Source: Streptomyces sp. SJL17-4
GTDB taxonomy: Bacteria; Actinomycetota; Actinomycetes; Streptomycetales; Streptomycetaceae
DNA length: 64,000 nt
Assembly: GCF_036826855.1 (NCBI RefSeq)
Contig: NZ_CP104578.1
Span: 2,046,001-2,110,000 of the forward strand
Direction of reading: 5' to 3'
In this document: positions 23,328 through 32,028 of the stretch, one piece after another
How the letters are laid out: every line of letters begins with the position of its first letter
Position numbering within the stretch: position 1 is the first letter of the stretch
Position numbers and translations under genes: made by a program
Notes under the pieces: model-generated
What the model saw: the letters and a program-made list of their open reading frames with translations, nothing else
What the model was told of the DNA's origin: nothing
The model's database searches: none

Positions 23328-26300
23328 ATGGAGGATCTTTTCGCAAGGCTGCGCGGCGGTGCCGGTCACCCCCGCCTCGACGAGGACCGGCTCCTCGAGC
23401 TCAAGCCTCGGCCGGACCACCGGCACGACCCCTTCCCGCTGACCGACATCCAGCAGGCGTATCTGATCGGCCGCCACAAGGGGCTCGAACTGGGCGGCAT
23501 CTCCAGCCAGTACTACCTGGAGTTCGACTGTCCCGCTCTCGACCCGGACCGGCTCACCGAGGCCCTGCGCACCGTGATCGCCCGCCACGAGGCCCTGCGC
23601 ACGGTGGCCGGGACCGACCAGACCCAGCGCGTCCTCCCCGCGGCCGAGGTGGGCCCGTACGACATCCGTGTCACGGACCTGCGCGGCCGGCCCGCGTCGG
23701 AGCGGACGGCGGAGCTGGAGCGCGTCCGCACCGAACTCACCGGCCAGGTACTGCCGTTGGACCGGACTCCGCTCCTCGACGTCCGCGCCACCCGGCTCGA
23801 CGACGACCGGCTGCGCCTCCATGTCGCCGTGGACCTGCTGTTCCTCGACATGCGCGGGCTCTACCGGCTCATGGACGAGTGGCGCCGATGTTACGACGAC
23901 CCGGCGTGGCGGCCCGAGCCGCCGGAGGTCTCGTTCCGCGACTACGTCCTCGCGCGGGAGGAGCTGCGCGGGGACGCCCTGGGCCGGGAGTCCGCCGCCT
24001 ACTGGGCGGACCGCCTGGACAGCCTGCCCGGCGCGCCCGAACTTCCGCTGGCCGCCGCGCCGGAGCAGCTCGGCACCCCGCGCTTCGTACGGCACCGGGC
24101 GCAGCTCGCCCCCGAGCGCTGGGCGGCGCTGCGGGCGGCGGCCGAGCGGCACGGCCTCACGGCGTCCGGCGTGCTGCTCGCCGCCTACGCGGAGGTGCTG
24201 CGCACCTGGTCGCAGCGGCAGGAATTCACCCTCACCGTCACCCAGTTCCACCGGCTCGGCCTGCACCCGCGGGTCGAGGACGTCATCGGGAACTTCCTCG
24301 ACCCGAGCCTGCTCGCCGTCGGCGGCCGTCCCGAGGAGAGCTTCGTCCAGCGGGCCCGTGACCTGGAGCAGCGGCTCCTGGAGGACCTGGCGCACCCGCA
24401 CGGCGGCATCCGGGTCCTGCGCGACCTGGCCCGCCGCAGGGACGACGGCCGGGCGTCGCTGCCCGTGGTCTTCTCCAGCACCCTCGGGGCCGGGGCCGGG
24501 GCCGGCCGGAGCGGCGCGCCCGGCGCCGGTCGCCTGGAGTCCTTCGGGACCCTGGTCCACGACCACAGCCGTACGCCGCAGGTGTGGCTGGAGAACCAGA
24601 TCCTGGAGCTCGACGGCCGGCTCTCGGTCAACTGGAACGCCGTCGAGGGCCTGTTCCCCGCCGGCACCCTGGAGGCCATGTTCACGGCGTACACCACGCT
24701 GCTCGACCGCCTCACCGACGAGCCGGCGCTCTGGGACGCCATCCGCGGCATCGTGCCGCTGCCGGCCGCGCAGGCCGAGGAGCGCGCCCTGGCCAACGCC
24801 ACCGACCAGGACATCCCTGCCGCGCTGCTGCACGAACTGGTCGCAGAGGCGGCCCGGCGCAGCCCCGACGCGCCCGCGGTGATCACGCCCGGCACGGAGA
24901 CCACGTACCGGCAGCTGACCGAGTCCGCCCACCGGATCGCCCACCGGCTGCTCCGCTCCCCCGGCGCGGCCCCGAACGAGATCGTCGCCGTGTCGATGCG
25001 GCCCGGCGCCGCCCAGTACGCCGCGCTGCTCGGCGTGCTGCACACCGGCGCCGCGTACGTCGCCATCGACCCCGAACTGCCCGAGGAGCGGCGCCTGAAG
25101 CTGCTCGCCCGCTGCTCGGTACGGGCTGTCGTGACCGACCCCGAGCTGCTCGACTCGCTGCCCTGGCCGGACGGCGTGACCGTACTGACCCCCGAGGACG
25201 CGGAGACCCTGGCCTGCCCGGAGTGGGCACCGGGGCGCCGCCAGGGACCCGACGACCTCGCGTACGTCATCTTCACCTCGGGCTCCACCGGCGAGCCCAA
25301 GGGTGTGATGATCACCCATCGCAGCGCCGCCAACACCGTCCAGGACATCAACCGCCGCTTCGACGTCGGCCCGGACGACCGCACCATGGCGCTCGCCCCG
25401 GCGGGCTTCGACCTGTCCGTGTACGACCTCTTCGGCGTGCTCGGCGCCGGTGGCACCGTCGTCGTCCCCGACCCCGCGCGCGGCAACGACCTCGCCCACT
25501 GGTCCCAGCTCGTCGGCCGTTACGGGGTGACCATCTGGAACAGCGTGCCCGCGCCCATGCGGATGTGGATCGACGCGCTGGGCGACGGCGCGGTGCCGCG
25601 CGGCTGCCGGCTCCGCCTCGCCCTGCTCAGCGGCGACTGGATCCCGGTCGACCTGCCGACCCGGATCCGCGAGAAGCTCCCGGCGATGCGCGTGATCAGC
25701 CTCGGCGGCGCCACCGAGGGCTCCATCTGGTCGATCCACCACCCCGTCGAGACCGTCCGGCCGGAGTGGTCGAGCATCCCGTACGGCAAGCCGCTCGCCA
25801 ACCAGACCATGCACGTCCTCAACCAGTGGCAGGAGCCGTCGCCCGTCGGCGTCACCGGCGAGATCCACATCGGCGGCATCGGGGTGGCCCAGGGCTACCT
25901 CGGCGACCCCGAGCGGACCGCCGAGCGCTTCCCGGTCCATCCGGTCTCCGGGGAGCGGATCTACCGGACCGGCGACCTCGGCCGCTACCTGCCCGGCGGC
26001 GACATCGAGATCCTCGGCCGCGAGGACTTCCAGGTGAAGATCAACGGCTACCGCGTCGAGCTCGGTGAGATCGAGGCCGCGCTGCTGCGCCGGGCCGATG
26101 TGCGCACCGCACTCGTCACCGCGCCCGCCCACGCCCGTACCGGACAGCGGCAGATCGTGGCGTACGTGGTGCCCGAGGCGGGCGCCGCTCCGGACCCGGC
26201 CGAGCTGCGCGAGGCGCTCACCGCCGTCCTGCCCGGATACATGGTGCCCAGCCGCTTCCTCACCCTGGAGACCCTGCCGCTGACCACCAACGGGAAGATC

Positions 26301-26690
26301 GACCACAAGGCGCTGCCGACACCGTGGAACGACGACGCCGAGACCACCGGCACCCGGGTCGCCCCCCGCAGCCGGGTCGAGGAGCGGCTCTTCGCGCTCT
26401 GGTCCCAGCAGCTCGGCCACGGCGACTTCGGCGTCGAGGAGGGCTTCTTCGACATCGGCGGGGACTCCCTGCACGCGGTCGGTCTGCTCACGGTGCTGCG
26501 CGCGGAGTTCGGCATCGAGGCGGACATGGAGCAGGAGATGGTCGAGGGCCTCTTCATGAACGCCTCGATCTCGTCCTTCGCCGAACTGATCGCCCCGGCG
26601 GAGGGGTCCCTGGCATCCGGGGGGTCCGAGGGGTCGACGGCATCCGAAGGGTCCCATGACTCCCCGGCGTCCGAGGAGTCCGCAGCATGA
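23328..26690 (+). CDS. hlmE: Dithiolopyrrolone NRPS, Cy-A(Cys)-PCP (HlmE-like)
   Basis: A 1,120-residue single-module synthetase. The cyclisation domain (about residues 36-460) has PFPLTDIQQAYLIGRH and the Cy motif DLLFLD (Asp169 and Asp174) in place of HHxxxDG. The adenylation domain (about 490-1000) has AYVIFTSGSTGEPKGVMITH. Its specificity residues, read from FDLSVYDLFG, TIWNSVPAP, LALLSGDW and ISLGGATEGSIW, give DLYNLSLIW, the cysteine code. The carrier protein has FFDIGGDSLHAVG (Ser1047). There is no thioesterase, and the tail is Ser/Glu/Gly-rich. It would load Cys twice to make Cys-Cys, the backbone of holothin. It is the first gene of a four-gene overlapping operon (ATGA to the next). 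Confidence 0.93.
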   Translation: MEDLFARLRGGAGHPRLDEDRLLELKPRPDHRHDPFPLTDIQQAYLIGRHKGLELGGISSQYYLEFDCPALDPDRLTEALRTVIARHEALRTVAGTDQTQRVLPAAEVGPYDIRVTDLRGRPASERTAELERVRTELTGQVLPLDRTPLLDVRATRLDDDRLRLHVAVDLLFLDMRGLYRLMDEWRRCYDDPAWRPEPPEVSFRDYVLAREELRGDALGRESAAYWADRLDSLPGAPELPLAAAPEQLGTPRFVRHRAQLAPERWAALRAAAERHGLTASGVLLAAYAEVLRTWSQRQEFTLTVTQFHRLGLHPRVEDVIGNFLDPSLLAVGGRPEESFVQRARDLEQRLLEDLAHPHGGIRVLRDLARRRDDGRASLPVVFSSTLGAGAGAGRSGAPGAGRLESFGTLVHDHSRTPQVWLENQILELDGRLSVNWNAVEGLFPAGTLEAMFTAYTTLLDRLTDEPALWDAIRGIVPLPAAQAEERALANATDQDIPAALLHELVAEAARRSPDAPAVITPGTETTYRQLTESAHRIAHRLLRSPGAAPNEIVAVSMRPGAAQYAALLGVLHTGAAYVAIDPELPEERRLKLLARCSVRAVVTDPELLDSLPWPDGVTVLTPEDAETLACPEWAPGRRQGPDDLAYVIFTSGSTGEPKGVMITHRSAANTVQDINRRFDVGPDDRTMALAPAGFDLSVYDLFGVLGAGGTVVVPDPARGNDLAHWSQLVGRYGVTIWNSVPAPMRMWIDALGDGAVPRGCRLRLALLSGDWIPVDLPTRIREKLPAMRVISLGGATEGSIWSIHHPVETVRPEWSSIPYGKPLANQTMHVLNQWQEPSPVGVTGEIHIGGIGVAQGYLGDPERTAERFPVHPVSGERIYRTGDLGRYLPGGDIEILGREDFQVKINGYRVELGEIEAALLRRADVRTALVTAPAHARTGQRQIVAYVVPEAGAAPDPAELREALTAVLPGYMVPSRFLTLETLPLTTNGKIDHKALPTPWNDDAETTGTRVAPRSRVEERLFALWSQQLGHGDFGVEEGFFDIGGDSLHAVGLLTVLRAEFGIEADMEQEMVEGLFMNASISSFAELIAPAEGSLASGGSEGSTASEGSHDSPASEESAA

Positions 26691-28327
26691 CCACCACGCC
26701 TCCCGCGACCCCGGACTCCGACGTCGCCGAGTGGGACCACGTCGTCGTCGGCGGCGGCTCCGCCGGCGCGCTCGTCGCCGCCCGGCTCGCCGCCCGCGGC
26801 TCCGGCACCGTACTGCTCCTGGAGGCCGGCCCCGACCAGCCGGTCCCCCGCGACCGTGCCCACCCGCTGGCCGACGCGGGCCGGCTCGTCCTCGCCGGAT
26901 TCAACTGGGACTACCGGGCCAACCTCCGCAGCAGCGGCCGCCTGGAGGACCTGCTCAAGGGCGGTGACGGCGCCGGGAGCCCGGCCCGTGCCCTCTGGGA
27001 ACGCTTCCCCTACCAGCTCGGCAAGGTCGTCGGCGGCGGCTCCGCCGTCAACGGGGCCATCGCCCTGCGCGGACTGCCCCGTGACTTCGACGCCTGGGCG
27101 GTGCAGGGCAACCCCGACTGGTCCTGGGAGCGGGTGCTGCCCTTCTACCGGGCCATCGAGAACGACGCCGACCACCCCGACCGCCCCTCGCACGGCGACA
27201 GCGGCCCCCTCCCGATCCGGCGGACCCCGCGCGAGCGGGTCCACCCCCTGGACGCCGCCTTCTGGGAGGAGTGCAACCGCCAGGGCGTGGGAGACCTTCC
27301 CGACCTCAACTCCGGGGAGGAGGCCGGCGTCGGCCCGATCCCCGGCAACACGGTCGACGGCGAGCGGATCGATGCCGCCACCGCCTTCCTCTCCGACACC
27401 CGCGAGCTGCCCCACCTCCACGTACGCCCCGGCGTACGGGTCACCCGGGTCCTGTTCGACCCGAAGGACCGGAACCGTGCCGTCGGCGTGGAGACCGAAC
27501 GGGACGGGCGGCTCGACACCGTCCGGGCCCGGCATGTGATCCTCGCCGCCGGGGCCGTCGGCACCCCCGTGATCCTCCAGCGCTCCGGCGTCGGCGACGC
27601 GGCCCTGCTCGGCGCCCTCGGCATCGCCCCGGTGGCCGACCTGCCGGGCGTGGGCCGCGACCTGGTGGACCACCCGTCCGTCGTCATCTGGTCCCGGCCT
27701 GCCGACGGCGTGTGTACGCCGGGCCTGCCCTGGCGCCAGGTGGCGGCCCGGATGAGCAGCGGCTTCGACGACGACGTCGACATCCAGATGGGGCTCCTCA
27801 ACAACGTGGAGAGCCACACCATCCCCGGTTTCGTCGACCGGCTCGGCTGGCCCCTGGTCGTCGGCATCTCCGTGATGCTGCTGCGCCCCCGCTCCCGCGG
27901 CCGGGTCTTCCTCGACAGCGCCGACCCGCTGGCCTCGCCCGTCATCGAACTCGGCCTCGGCACCGACCCCGAGGACGTCGAGCGCCTCTGCCACGGCGTC
28001 CGCAGGGCGTGGGGCTTCCTGCGCTCCCCCGGCCTGTCCGCCAGGCTGACACACACTCAGTTCTGGAGCGACCGGATGGTCGCCAACGACGGCGTGCTGC
28101 GCAGCGGGGTCCGGCACATCATGAACCCCGGCTGGCACGCGGCCGGTTCGTGCCGGATGGGCCCGGACTCCGACCCGTACGCCGTCGCCGACCAGGAGGG
28201 CCGGGTGCACGGCACCGAGAACCTGCGGATCGCCGACGCCTCGCTCTTCCCCGTGATCCCGAGCGCCCCCACCAATCTGACCACCCTGATGCTGGCCGAA
28301 AAGCTGGCCCGGAGCATGAAGGAATGA
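26687..28327 (+). CDS. hlmD: GMC-family FAD oxidoreductase (HlmD-like)
   Basis: A 546-residue glucose-methanol-choline oxidoreductase. The N-terminal FAD motif is HVVVGGGSAGALVAARLAAR, with the second GMC signature near KVVGGGSAVNGAIALRG. The C-terminal catalytic region has NPGWHAAGSCRMGPD and IADASLFPVIPSAPTNLTT. Length and motifs are normal. In dithiolopyrrolone clusters a GMC enzyme is one of several flavoenzymes that carry out the multi-electron oxidation of the Cys-Cys scaffold; which bond it oxidises is unsettled. It overlaps both neighbours by 4 bp, so the operon is translationally coupled. Confidence 0.9.
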   Translation: MTTTPPATPDSDVAEWDHVVVGGGSAGALVAARLAARGSGTVLLLEAGPDQPVPRDRAHPLADAGRLVLAGFNWDYRANLRSSGRLEDLLKGGDGAGSPARALWERFPYQLGKVVGGGSAVNGAIALRGLPRDFDAWAVQGNPDWSWERVLPFYRAIENDADHPDRPSHGDSGPLPIRRTPRERVHPLDAAFWEECNRQGVGDLPDLNSGEEAGVGPIPGNTVDGERIDAATAFLSDTRELPHLHVRPGVRVTRVLFDPKDRNRAVGVETERDGRLDTVRARHVILAAGAVGTPVILQRSGVGDAALLGALGIAPVADLPGVGRDLVDHPSVVIWSRPADGVCTPGLPWRQVAARMSSGFDDDVDIQMGLLNNVESHTIPGFVDRLGWPLVVGISVMLLRPRSRGRVFLDSADPLASPVIELGLGTDPEDVERLCHGVRRAWGFLRSPGLSARLTHTQFWSDRMVANDGVLRSGVRHIMNPGWHAAGSCRMGPDSDPYAVADQEGRVHGTENLRIADASLFPVIPSAPTNLTTLMLAEKLARSMKE

Positions 28328-29079
28328 CCGTGCACCCTGTCACGAGCCCTCCGGTGCGGCTCTACTGTTTCCCGCACGCCGGGGCGACCTCGCAGGTCTA
28401 CCGCGGCTGGCAGACCCTCGGCGAGCCCCACCTGCGGATCCGGGGCGTGGACGCGCCGGGCCGCGGCGCGCGCCGCCAGGAGCGCAAGGCGGTCAACTAC
28501 CACGGTCTGGTACGGGCCATGGGAGAGCAGGTGGTGGCCGATCTGCTCGCCGAGCGCGAGCGCTCCCCCGGTCTGCGCTGGGCGACGTTCGGGCACAGCT
28601 TCGGCGCCACGATGAGCCTCGCGGTGGCCGAGCACGTGTCCCGGCAGACCGGCCTGGCGCCGGTGCGATCGGTGCTCTCGGGGGCGATACCGCCGGCGCT
28701 CCAGCGACCGGGGGCGCTGCTCGCCGCCGTCCCCGACGAGGAACTCCTCGCCCGGACCGCGGCCGACGGCGGAACCCCGGCCGCGGTGCTCGCCGAGCCG
28801 ACGATGAGCCGGATCCTCCTGCGGATGCTCCGCGAGGACGACTGCGTACGGGCGGAGTTCGCCCGGGAGGCGGCGGGCCTGCGGGTGGACTTCCCGCTCA
28901 CCCTGATCGCCGCGCGCGAGGACGTCCACGCCCCGCCGGAGCGGGTCTGGCCGTGGTCGGCGCACAGCTCCGCCCCGGTCCGCCGGGTGGAGATCGAGGG
29001 CGGCCACTTCGCCGCGGTCCAGCACCCCAAGGAGACGCTGGCGATCATCGGCGACGACACCGACCCCGGGAAGGGCTGA
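28324..29079 (+). CDS. hlmC: Type II thioesterase (HlmC-like)
   Basis: A 251-residue alpha/beta-hydrolase with an intact triad: nucleophile in ATFGHSFGATMSLA, Asp in LTLIAAREDVHAPPE and His in IEGGHFAAVQHPKE. The N-terminus VRLYCFPHAGATSQVYRGW is typical of type II thioesterases. It probably releases the product or clears misprimed thioesters from the carrier protein; because the NRPS lacks a C-terminal thioesterase, a release role is plausible. It overlaps the GMC gene by 4 bp and precedes the dehydrogenase by 3 bp. Contrast with the Ser-less homologue at 14167. Confidence 0.9.
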   Translation: MTVHPVTSPPVRLYCFPHAGATSQVYRGWQTLGEPHLRIRGVDAPGRGARRQERKAVNYHGLVRAMGEQVVADLLAERERSPGLRWATFGHSFGATMSLAVAEHVSRQTGLAPVRSVLSGAIPPALQRPGALLAAVPDEELLARTAADGGTPAAVLAEPTMSRILLRMLREDDCVRAEFAREAAGLRVDFPLTLIAAREDVHAPPERVWPWSAHSSAPVRRVEIEGGHFAAVQHPKETLAIIGDDTDPGKG

Positions 29080-29082
29080 GCC

Positions 29083-30246
29083 GTGGCAGGAAACCGAAGC
29101 AGCCGCCCTGCGTCCCGGTACGAGCCGGAGCACGAACAGTTCCGGGAGACCTGCCGGGAGTTCCTGAACCGCGAGGTCGTCCCGCACCACGCCCGCTGGG
29201 AGCGGGAGGGCATCGTCGACCGCTCGGTGTGGCGGGCGGCGGGCCGGGCCGGACTCCTCGGCATCGGCGTCGACCCGGCGTACGGCGGAGGCGGCGAGCC
29301 CGACTACCGCTATCCGGCGGTGTTCCAGCGGGAGATCATGTGGGCCCGGGCGACCGCGCCCGGCTTCGTGGCGCACAACGACGTCATCGCCACGTACCTC
29401 ACCGAGCGGACCACCGAGGACCAGCGCAAACGCTGGCTGCCCGGACTGTGCGCGGGCGAGCTGATCGCGGCCATCGCGATGAGCGAGCCCGACGCCGGCT
29501 CCAACGTCGCCGACATCCGTACCACCGCGGTACGCGACGGGGACTCCTACGTCCTCAACGGGCAGAAGACCTTCATCACCAACGGCGAGAACGCCGACGT
29601 CATCGTGGTCGCCGCGAAGACGGCCCCCGACCGCGGCGCCCAGGGCATCAGCCTCCTGGTGGTGGAGCGCGGCACGCCCGGACTGACCCGCGGGCGGCGC
29701 ATGGAGAAGCTGGGCTGGCACGCCAGCGACACCTGCGAGCTGTTCTTCGACGACTGCCGGGTGCCGGCCGAGAACCTGATCGGCAGGGAGAACGCCGGCC
29801 TCGCCTACATGATGGCCGGACTCCCCCGGGAACGGCTCAGCATCGCGACCGTGGCGGTGGGCGCCGCCGAGCGGATGCTCGCCGACACACTGGAGTACGC
29901 GAAGACCCGCGAGGCCTTCGGGCAGCCGATCGGCACCTTCCAGCACAACCGCTTCCAACTGGCGACGATGGACACGGAACTGACGATCGCCCAGATCTTC
30001 CTCGACCACTGCGTCACCGAACTCGACGCGGGCCGACTGTCGGTGACGGACGCCGCCAAGGTGAAGTGGTGGACGACCGAGCTCCAGGTGGACATCGCCA
30101 ACCGCTGCCTCCAGATCCACGGCGGTTTCGGCTACCTCAAGGAGAGCGCGATCTCCCGCGAGTGGGCCAACAGCCGGGTGCAGACCATCTACGGCGGGAC
30201 GACGGAGGTGATGAAGGAACTGATCGGCCGCTCACTGGGCCTCTGA
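29083..30246 (+). CDS. hlmB: Acyl-CoA dehydrogenase-family flavoenzyme (HlmB-like)
   Basis: A 387-residue acyl-CoA dehydrogenase fold: N-terminal helical domain (QFRETCREFLNREVVPHHAR), FAD-contact IAAIAMSEPDAGSNVADIRT and YVLNGQKTFITNGENADVIV, and C-terminal IHGGFGYLKESAISREW followed by QTIYGGTTEVMKELIG, where the YGGTTE Glu region is conserved. In the holomycin pathway such an enzyme is assigned to alpha,beta-desaturation of the Cys-Cys thioester. GTG 29083. It is the last gene of the NRPS operon; a GC-rich imperfect hairpin follows. Confidence 0.9.
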   Translation: MAGNRSSRPASRYEPEHEQFRETCREFLNREVVPHHARWEREGIVDRSVWRAAGRAGLLGIGVDPAYGGGGEPDYRYPAVFQREIMWARATAPGFVAHNDVIATYLTERTTEDQRKRWLPGLCAGELIAAIAMSEPDAGSNVADIRTTAVRDGDSYVLNGQKTFITNGENADVIVVAAKTAPDRGAQGISLLVVERGTPGLTRGRRMEKLGWHASDTCELFFDDCRVPAENLIGRENAGLAYMMAGLPRERLSIATVAVGAAERMLADTLEYAKTREAFGQPIGTFQHNRFQLATMDTELTIAQIFLDHCVTELDAGRLSVTDAAKVKWWTTELQVDIANRCLQIHGGFGYLKESAISREWANSRVQTIYGGTTEVMKELIGRSLGL

Positions 30247-30252
30247 CGCAGG

Positions 30253-30303
30253 ACCCGCCCCGTCCGCCGCGCGCCCCTCCCCCCGGCGCGCGACGGGCGG
30301 GGC
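30253..30303 (+). terminator. Imperfect GC-rich hairpin after the NRPS operon
   Basis: CCGCGCGCC-type sequence in 30266-30276 can pair with GGCGCGCG at 30285-30292, extended imperfectly by CCGTC and GACGG segments. It follows the dehydrogenase stop at 30246 and precedes the XRE promoter, consistent with the end of the operon. There is no T-tract, as is usual in streptomycetes. Confidence 0.55.
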
Positions 30304-30347
30304 GCCCGCGTGGGGGCCTGTTCAGCGTCCGAAAACAGCACCTCTCT

Positions 30348-30376
30348 TTGCAAATTCCGGGACGAGTGCATGTAAT
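30348..30376 (+). promoter_or_regulatory. Promoter of the XRE-cupin gene; leaderless transcript predicted
   Basis: -35 TTGCAA (30348-30353), 17-bp spacer, -10 TGTAAT (30371-30376). The GTG start at 30383 follows only 7 bases after the -10, so the mRNA should start at or near the start codon; no Shine-Dalgarno is present. A weak reverse-strand match to the 28-bp protection element (GTCCCGGAA then TGCAA) overlaps it at about 30337-30363. Confidence 0.65.
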
Positions 30377-30382
30377 GACGGC

Positions 30383-30985
30383 GTGGAGCAGCCCTCGTCC
30401 ATCGCCCAGGCCCTGTCCGCCGTCGGCCCCCGGCTCAAGCGGCTACGTACCGCCCGCGGAGTCACCCTCGCCGCGCTGTCGGAGGTCACCGGAATCTCCA
30501 AGAGCACCCTTTCGCGCCTGGAGGCCGGCCAGCGCCGCCCCAGCCTGGAGCTGCTGCTGCCTATCGCCCAGGCCCACCAGGTCCCGATCGACGAACTGGT
30601 CGGTGCCCCCGACGTGGGCGACCCGAGGGTCCGGCTCAAGCCGCACGCGGTGAACGGCAACACGGTGCTGCCGCTGACCCGTCAGCCGGGCCCGCTGCAG
30701 AGCTACAAGATGGTCCTCCCGGCGAGCCGCGACACCCCGGAGCTGTGCACCCACGAGGGCTACGAGTGGCTGTACGTGCTCTCGGGACGGCTCCGGCTCG
30801 TGCTGGCCGACCACGACATCGTCCTGGACCCGGGCGAGGTGGCCGAGTTCGACACCCGGCTGCCGCACTGGTTCGGCAGTACGGGACAAGGCTCGGTGGA
30901 GGTACTCAGCCTCTTCGGACGCCAGGGCGAACGCATGCACATCCGCGCCAGACCGACAGGCCGAACGCCCGCCTCCGGCGACTGA
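30383..30985 (+). CDS. XRE-family regulator with cupin sensor domain
   Basis: A 200-residue protein. The N-terminal XRE helix-turn-helix (LKRLRTARGVTLAALSEVTG, then ISKSTLSRLEAGQRRPSLEL) spans about residues 17-75. The C-terminal cupin (about 125-190) contains HEGYEWLYVLSGRLRLVLAD and LDPGEVAEFDTRLPHWFGST. This pairing is common in Streptomyces next to thioredoxin-reductase-like genes, as here (convergent, 59 bp away). The cupin may bind a metal or small ligand. A degenerate copy of the protection element over its promoter makes it the best local candidate to bind that element and autoregulate; this is an inference. Confidence 0.88.
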   Translation: MEQPSSIAQALSAVGPRLKRLRTARGVTLAALSEVTGISKSTLSRLEAGQRRPSLELLLPIAQAHQVPIDELVGAPDVGDPRVRLKPHAVNGNTVLPLTRQPGPLQSYKMVLPASRDTPELCTHEGYEWLYVLSGRLRLVLADHDIVLDPGEVAEFDTRLPHWFGSTGQGSVEVLSLFGRQGERMHIRARPTGRTPASGD

Positions 30986-31044
30986 GCCGGAGACGGGCGA
31001 GGAGGGGGAGGCGGCGCGGGGACCGACGCCGGAAGGCCGGAGGA

Positions 31045-32028
31045 TCAGGCCGCGGGAACGGCCCCCTCGTCCTGGGAGGCACGGTGGGCCAGAAGATCCC
31101 GCTGGATCTCCTCGTCCACCAGATCGTGGTTGAGCGCGAACGCGGCCGCGGCTCCCATGCCGGCCGCGGTGACGGCCTGGGCACGCGAGTCCACCACGTT
31201 GCCGACGGCCCAGAGGCCGGGCCGGCTGGTGCGTCCGGCGCGGTCGGTGACGAGCCAGCCCTGCTCGTCACGCTCGCAGCCGAGCCCGTCGAAGGCGGAG
31301 TCGTTCGGACTCATCTTCGGGAAGAGAAAGACACCGGCGCAGTCCACGGTGCGCCCGTCGGTGAGCTCGACGGCGTGCAGCCGCCCGTCCTTGCTGAGCA
31401 GGGTGGCCACGGACCCGTCGACCACCTCGACCCCCCGGGCGTCCATCCGCTCACGCTCGTCCTCGCCGAGCGGCCGGTCGTGGGAGACGTACACGACGTC
31501 GTGGGACCACTGCCGCAGCAACAGGGCCTGCCCGGCCGAGGCCGGATGGACGCCCAGCACCACGATCTTCTCGTCGCGCACCTCGTAGCCGTGGCAGTAC
31601 GGGCAGAAGTGCACGTCCCCGCCCCACAGCGCGCGCACTCCGGGGATCTCGGGCAGCTGGTCGCGCAGCCCGGTGGCCAGCACGACGTGCCGCGCGTCGA
31701 GCGAGGCACCACCGTCGAGCCGTACGACGAAGCCCCCCTCGTCACGCGCCTCGACCTGGTCGACGCGCCCCTCGATCCGTACGGCCCCGTAGCGCGCGAT
31801 CTCCGCACGCCCGGTCTCGAGCACGGTCAGCGGCGACACCCCGTCACGGGAGAGGAAGCTGTGCATATGGGCCGAGGGAGCGTTGCGAGGCTCCCCGGAG
31901 TCGACGACGGCGACACTGCGCCGCGCCCGCGCGAGCACGAGCGCGGCGTTGAGCCCACCCGCCCCGCCGCCTATGACGATCACGTCGTACGAGGTTCGGT
32001 CACTGTTTTCCTTGTGGGCGCCGGTCAT
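31045..32028 (-). CDS. hlmI: FAD/NAD(P) dithiol oxidase, thioredoxin-reductase-like (HlmI-like)
   Basis: A 327-residue flavoprotein: FAD motif SYDVIVIGGGAGGLNAALVL, redox motif HFCPYCHGYEVRDEKIVVLG (CxxC), and C-terminal LWAVGNVVDSRAQAVTAAGM. HlmI and fungal GliT share the CxxC-HGYE arrangement and oxidise dithiols to the disulfide, giving the mature antibiotic and protecting the producer. The same fold is also common in Streptomyces beside XRE-cupin regulators without such a role. The 28-bp element 43 bp upstream, shared with the exporter and methyltransferase, favours the HlmI assignment. ATG 32028 behind GGAGGTGAT. The gene's 5' end overlaps the PPTase 3' end by 29 bp. Confidence 0.82.
   Translation of the reverse strand: MTGAHKENSDRTSYDVIVIGGGAGGLNAALVLARARRSVAVVDSGEPRNAPSAHMHSFLSRDGVSPLTVLETGRAEIARYGAVRIEGRVDQVEARDEGGFVVRLDGGASLDARHVVLATGLRDQLPEIPGVRALWGGDVHFCPYCHGYEVRDEKIVVLGVHPASAGQALLLRQWSHDVVYVSHDRPLGEDERERMDARGVEVVDGSVATLLSKDGRLHAVELTDGRTVDCAGVFLFPKMSPNDSAFDGLGCERDEQGWLVTDRAGRTSRPGLWAVGNVVDSRAQAVTAAGMGAAAAFALNHDLVDEEIQRDLLAHRASQDEGAVPAA

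Noticed and set aside
23127..26657. Very long antisense frames opposite the NRPS (over 1,100 codons)
   Set aside because: Typical shadow frames of GC-rich genes; composition is biased and no motif is recognisable.
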